Shown in pieces: positions 11,584 through 12,340 of a DNA stretch of 12,340 bases. The notes below the pieces were generated by a model. The model did not search any database, was not told the DNA's origin, and saw only the letters and a program-made list of their open reading frames with translations. The translations under genes and the position numbers were made by a program. This DNA comes from Rhodospirillaceae bacterium (lineage in GTDB: Bacteria > Pseudomonadota > Alphaproteobacteria > Rhodospirillales > Rhodospirillaceae): assembly GCA_016937315.1 (NCBI GenBank), contig JAFGWD010000044.1, positions 1 through 12,340 of the forward strand. Direction: 5' to 3'. Positions within the stretch are counted from its first letter, which is position 1. Each line of letters begins with the position of its first letter.

Positions 11584-12340
11584 ATGACCGATCAAGAATC
11601 TGATTTTCCTGCGATTATTCCGGTGATTCTGTCGGGTGGCAGTGGCTCACGGCTGTGGCCGTTATCGCGTTCTGCCTTTCCAAAGCAGTTTCTGAGTCTT
11701 AGTGGCGCATGCACGATGATTCAGGATACTGTGGCGCGGGTGACTGGGCCGGGGTATGCCGCGCCGCTTTTGGTTTGCAATCACGAACACCGCTTCTTGT
11801 TGGCGGAACAAATGCGTGCCGTGGAGGTTGTGCCGCACGCCATTCTTTTGGAACCCGTAGCACGAAACACGGCGGCTGCGATTGCCGCTGCTGCCGCTGT
11901 GATCGTCGAAACCGATCCGTCCGCGCCGATGCTGGTGTTACCATCGGATCATGCCATTGATGATCTGGCGGCCTTTTCCGTAATGGTGGACAAAGCCCTG
12001 CCTTTGGCACGGGGCGGGGCCCTGGTACTGTTTGGAATTACGCCGGATCACCCCGCGACAGGCTATGGATATATCCACGCCGGGGCGTCCCTGGGAGAAG
12101 GCTTCAAGGTGGATGGTTTTGTTGAAAAGCCAGATCGTGCCACCGCTGAGACATACCTGTCCTCGGGCGATTATGCTTGGAACAGTGGGATGTTTTTGTT
12201 CCGCGCGGATGCGATTTTGGAGGCGATGGCAGATCTGTCCCCGGACATTGCCGCCGCTGCAGTGGCGGCAGCGTCGGCACGGCGTGTCGATTTGATGTTC
12301 GAAGTGCTGGATGCTGATGCTTTTGCAACAGCGCCATCGA
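11584..12340 (+). CDS. manC: Mannose-1-phosphate guanylyltransferase, N-terminal part (cut by window end)
   Basis: Makes GDP-mannose from mannose-1-phosphate and GTP for surface polysaccharides; cytoplasmic. Only the first 252 codons are present and the frame is open at the window edge. Motifs are the pyrophosphorylase signature SGGSGSRLWPLSR (17-29), PKQFL (33-37), LEPVARNTAAAIA, the metal-site region VLPSDHAI, FGITPDHPATGYGYI, VDGFVEKPDRATAETYL and WNSGMFLFRA. All are typical of the nucleotidyltransferase domain of ManC/AlgA/CpsB. Family members of this kind are often bifunctional, with a C-terminal mannose-6-phosphate isomerase cupin; whether this one has it lies beyond the window. The ATG at 11584 follows AAGGA at 6 nt. 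The gene probably has its own promoter and may begin a polysaccharide cluster to the right. Confidence 0.93.
   Translation, partial: MTDQESDFPAIIPVILSGGSGSRLWPLSRSAFPKQFLSLSGACTMIQDTVARVTGPGYAAPLLVCNHEHRFLLAEQMRAVEVVPHAILLEPVARNTAAAIAAAAAVIVETDPSAPMLVLPSDHAIDDLAAFSVMVDKALPLARGGALVLFGITPDHPATGYGYIHAGASLGEGFKVDGFVEKPDRATAETYLSSGDYAWNSGMFLFRADAILEAMADLSPDIAAAAVAAASARRVDLMFEVLDADAFATAPS

Overview
The window looks like chromosomal core and near-core sequence from an alphaproteobacterium of the Rhodospirillales type. The evidence is moderately high GC with frequent GTG and TTG codons, a gap-pgk pair, a Coq10/RatA-like protein, and a recognisable rhodoquinone biosynthesis enzyme, RquA, which is best known from Rhodospirillum rubrum. 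The assignment to a lineage is inference. No mobile element, CRISPR array, rRNA or phage gene is visible, and all recognised genes are intact except the last, which is cut by the window edge.

Layout. (1) 96-914, minus: a single-domain polyphosphate kinase 2, driven by a near-consensus promoter at 969-996. (2) 1269-4086, plus: gap, pgk and a small conserved-looking helical protein of unknown function. A perfect 30-bp palindrome lies between gap and pgk. (3) 4302-5423, plus: a lipoprotein with a helical middle and a degenerate OmpA-like C-terminus, followed by a clear terminator. (4) 5562-6044, plus: xanthine-guanine phosphoribosyltransferase. (5) 6045-6360: a 316-bp stretch without a gene that contains several hairpins. 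(6) 6361-6437, plus: tRNA-Asp(GTC), with a bidirectional terminator at 6479-6513. (7) 6539-7918, minus: rquA, preceded upstream by a Coq10/RatA-like START-domain gene. (8) 8101-10238, plus: prfC and gmhB, overlapping by ATGA. (9) 10410-11496, plus: an AzlC/AzlD pair, overlapping by 11 nt. (10) 11584 to the end, plus: the first 252 codons of a mannose-1-phosphate guanylyltransferase.

How the genes fit together. gap and pgk are consecutive steps of lower glycolysis or gluconeogenesis. PPK2, next to them and divergent, links polyphosphate to nucleotide pools. rquA makes rhodoquinone from ubiquinone, and the gene upstream on the same strand belongs to a family that binds or handles ubiquinone, so 6539-7918 reads as a quinone module for low-oxygen respiration. 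GmhB (ADP-heptose) and the ManC-like enzyme (GDP-mannose) both supply surface polysaccharides.

The most interesting part is the rquA/Coq10-like pair with three closely spaced dyads in the rquA promoter and leader. Next come the gap-pgk palindrome with its relative at 6087-6117, the unknown protein after pgk, and the structured non-coding stretch before tRNA-Asp.
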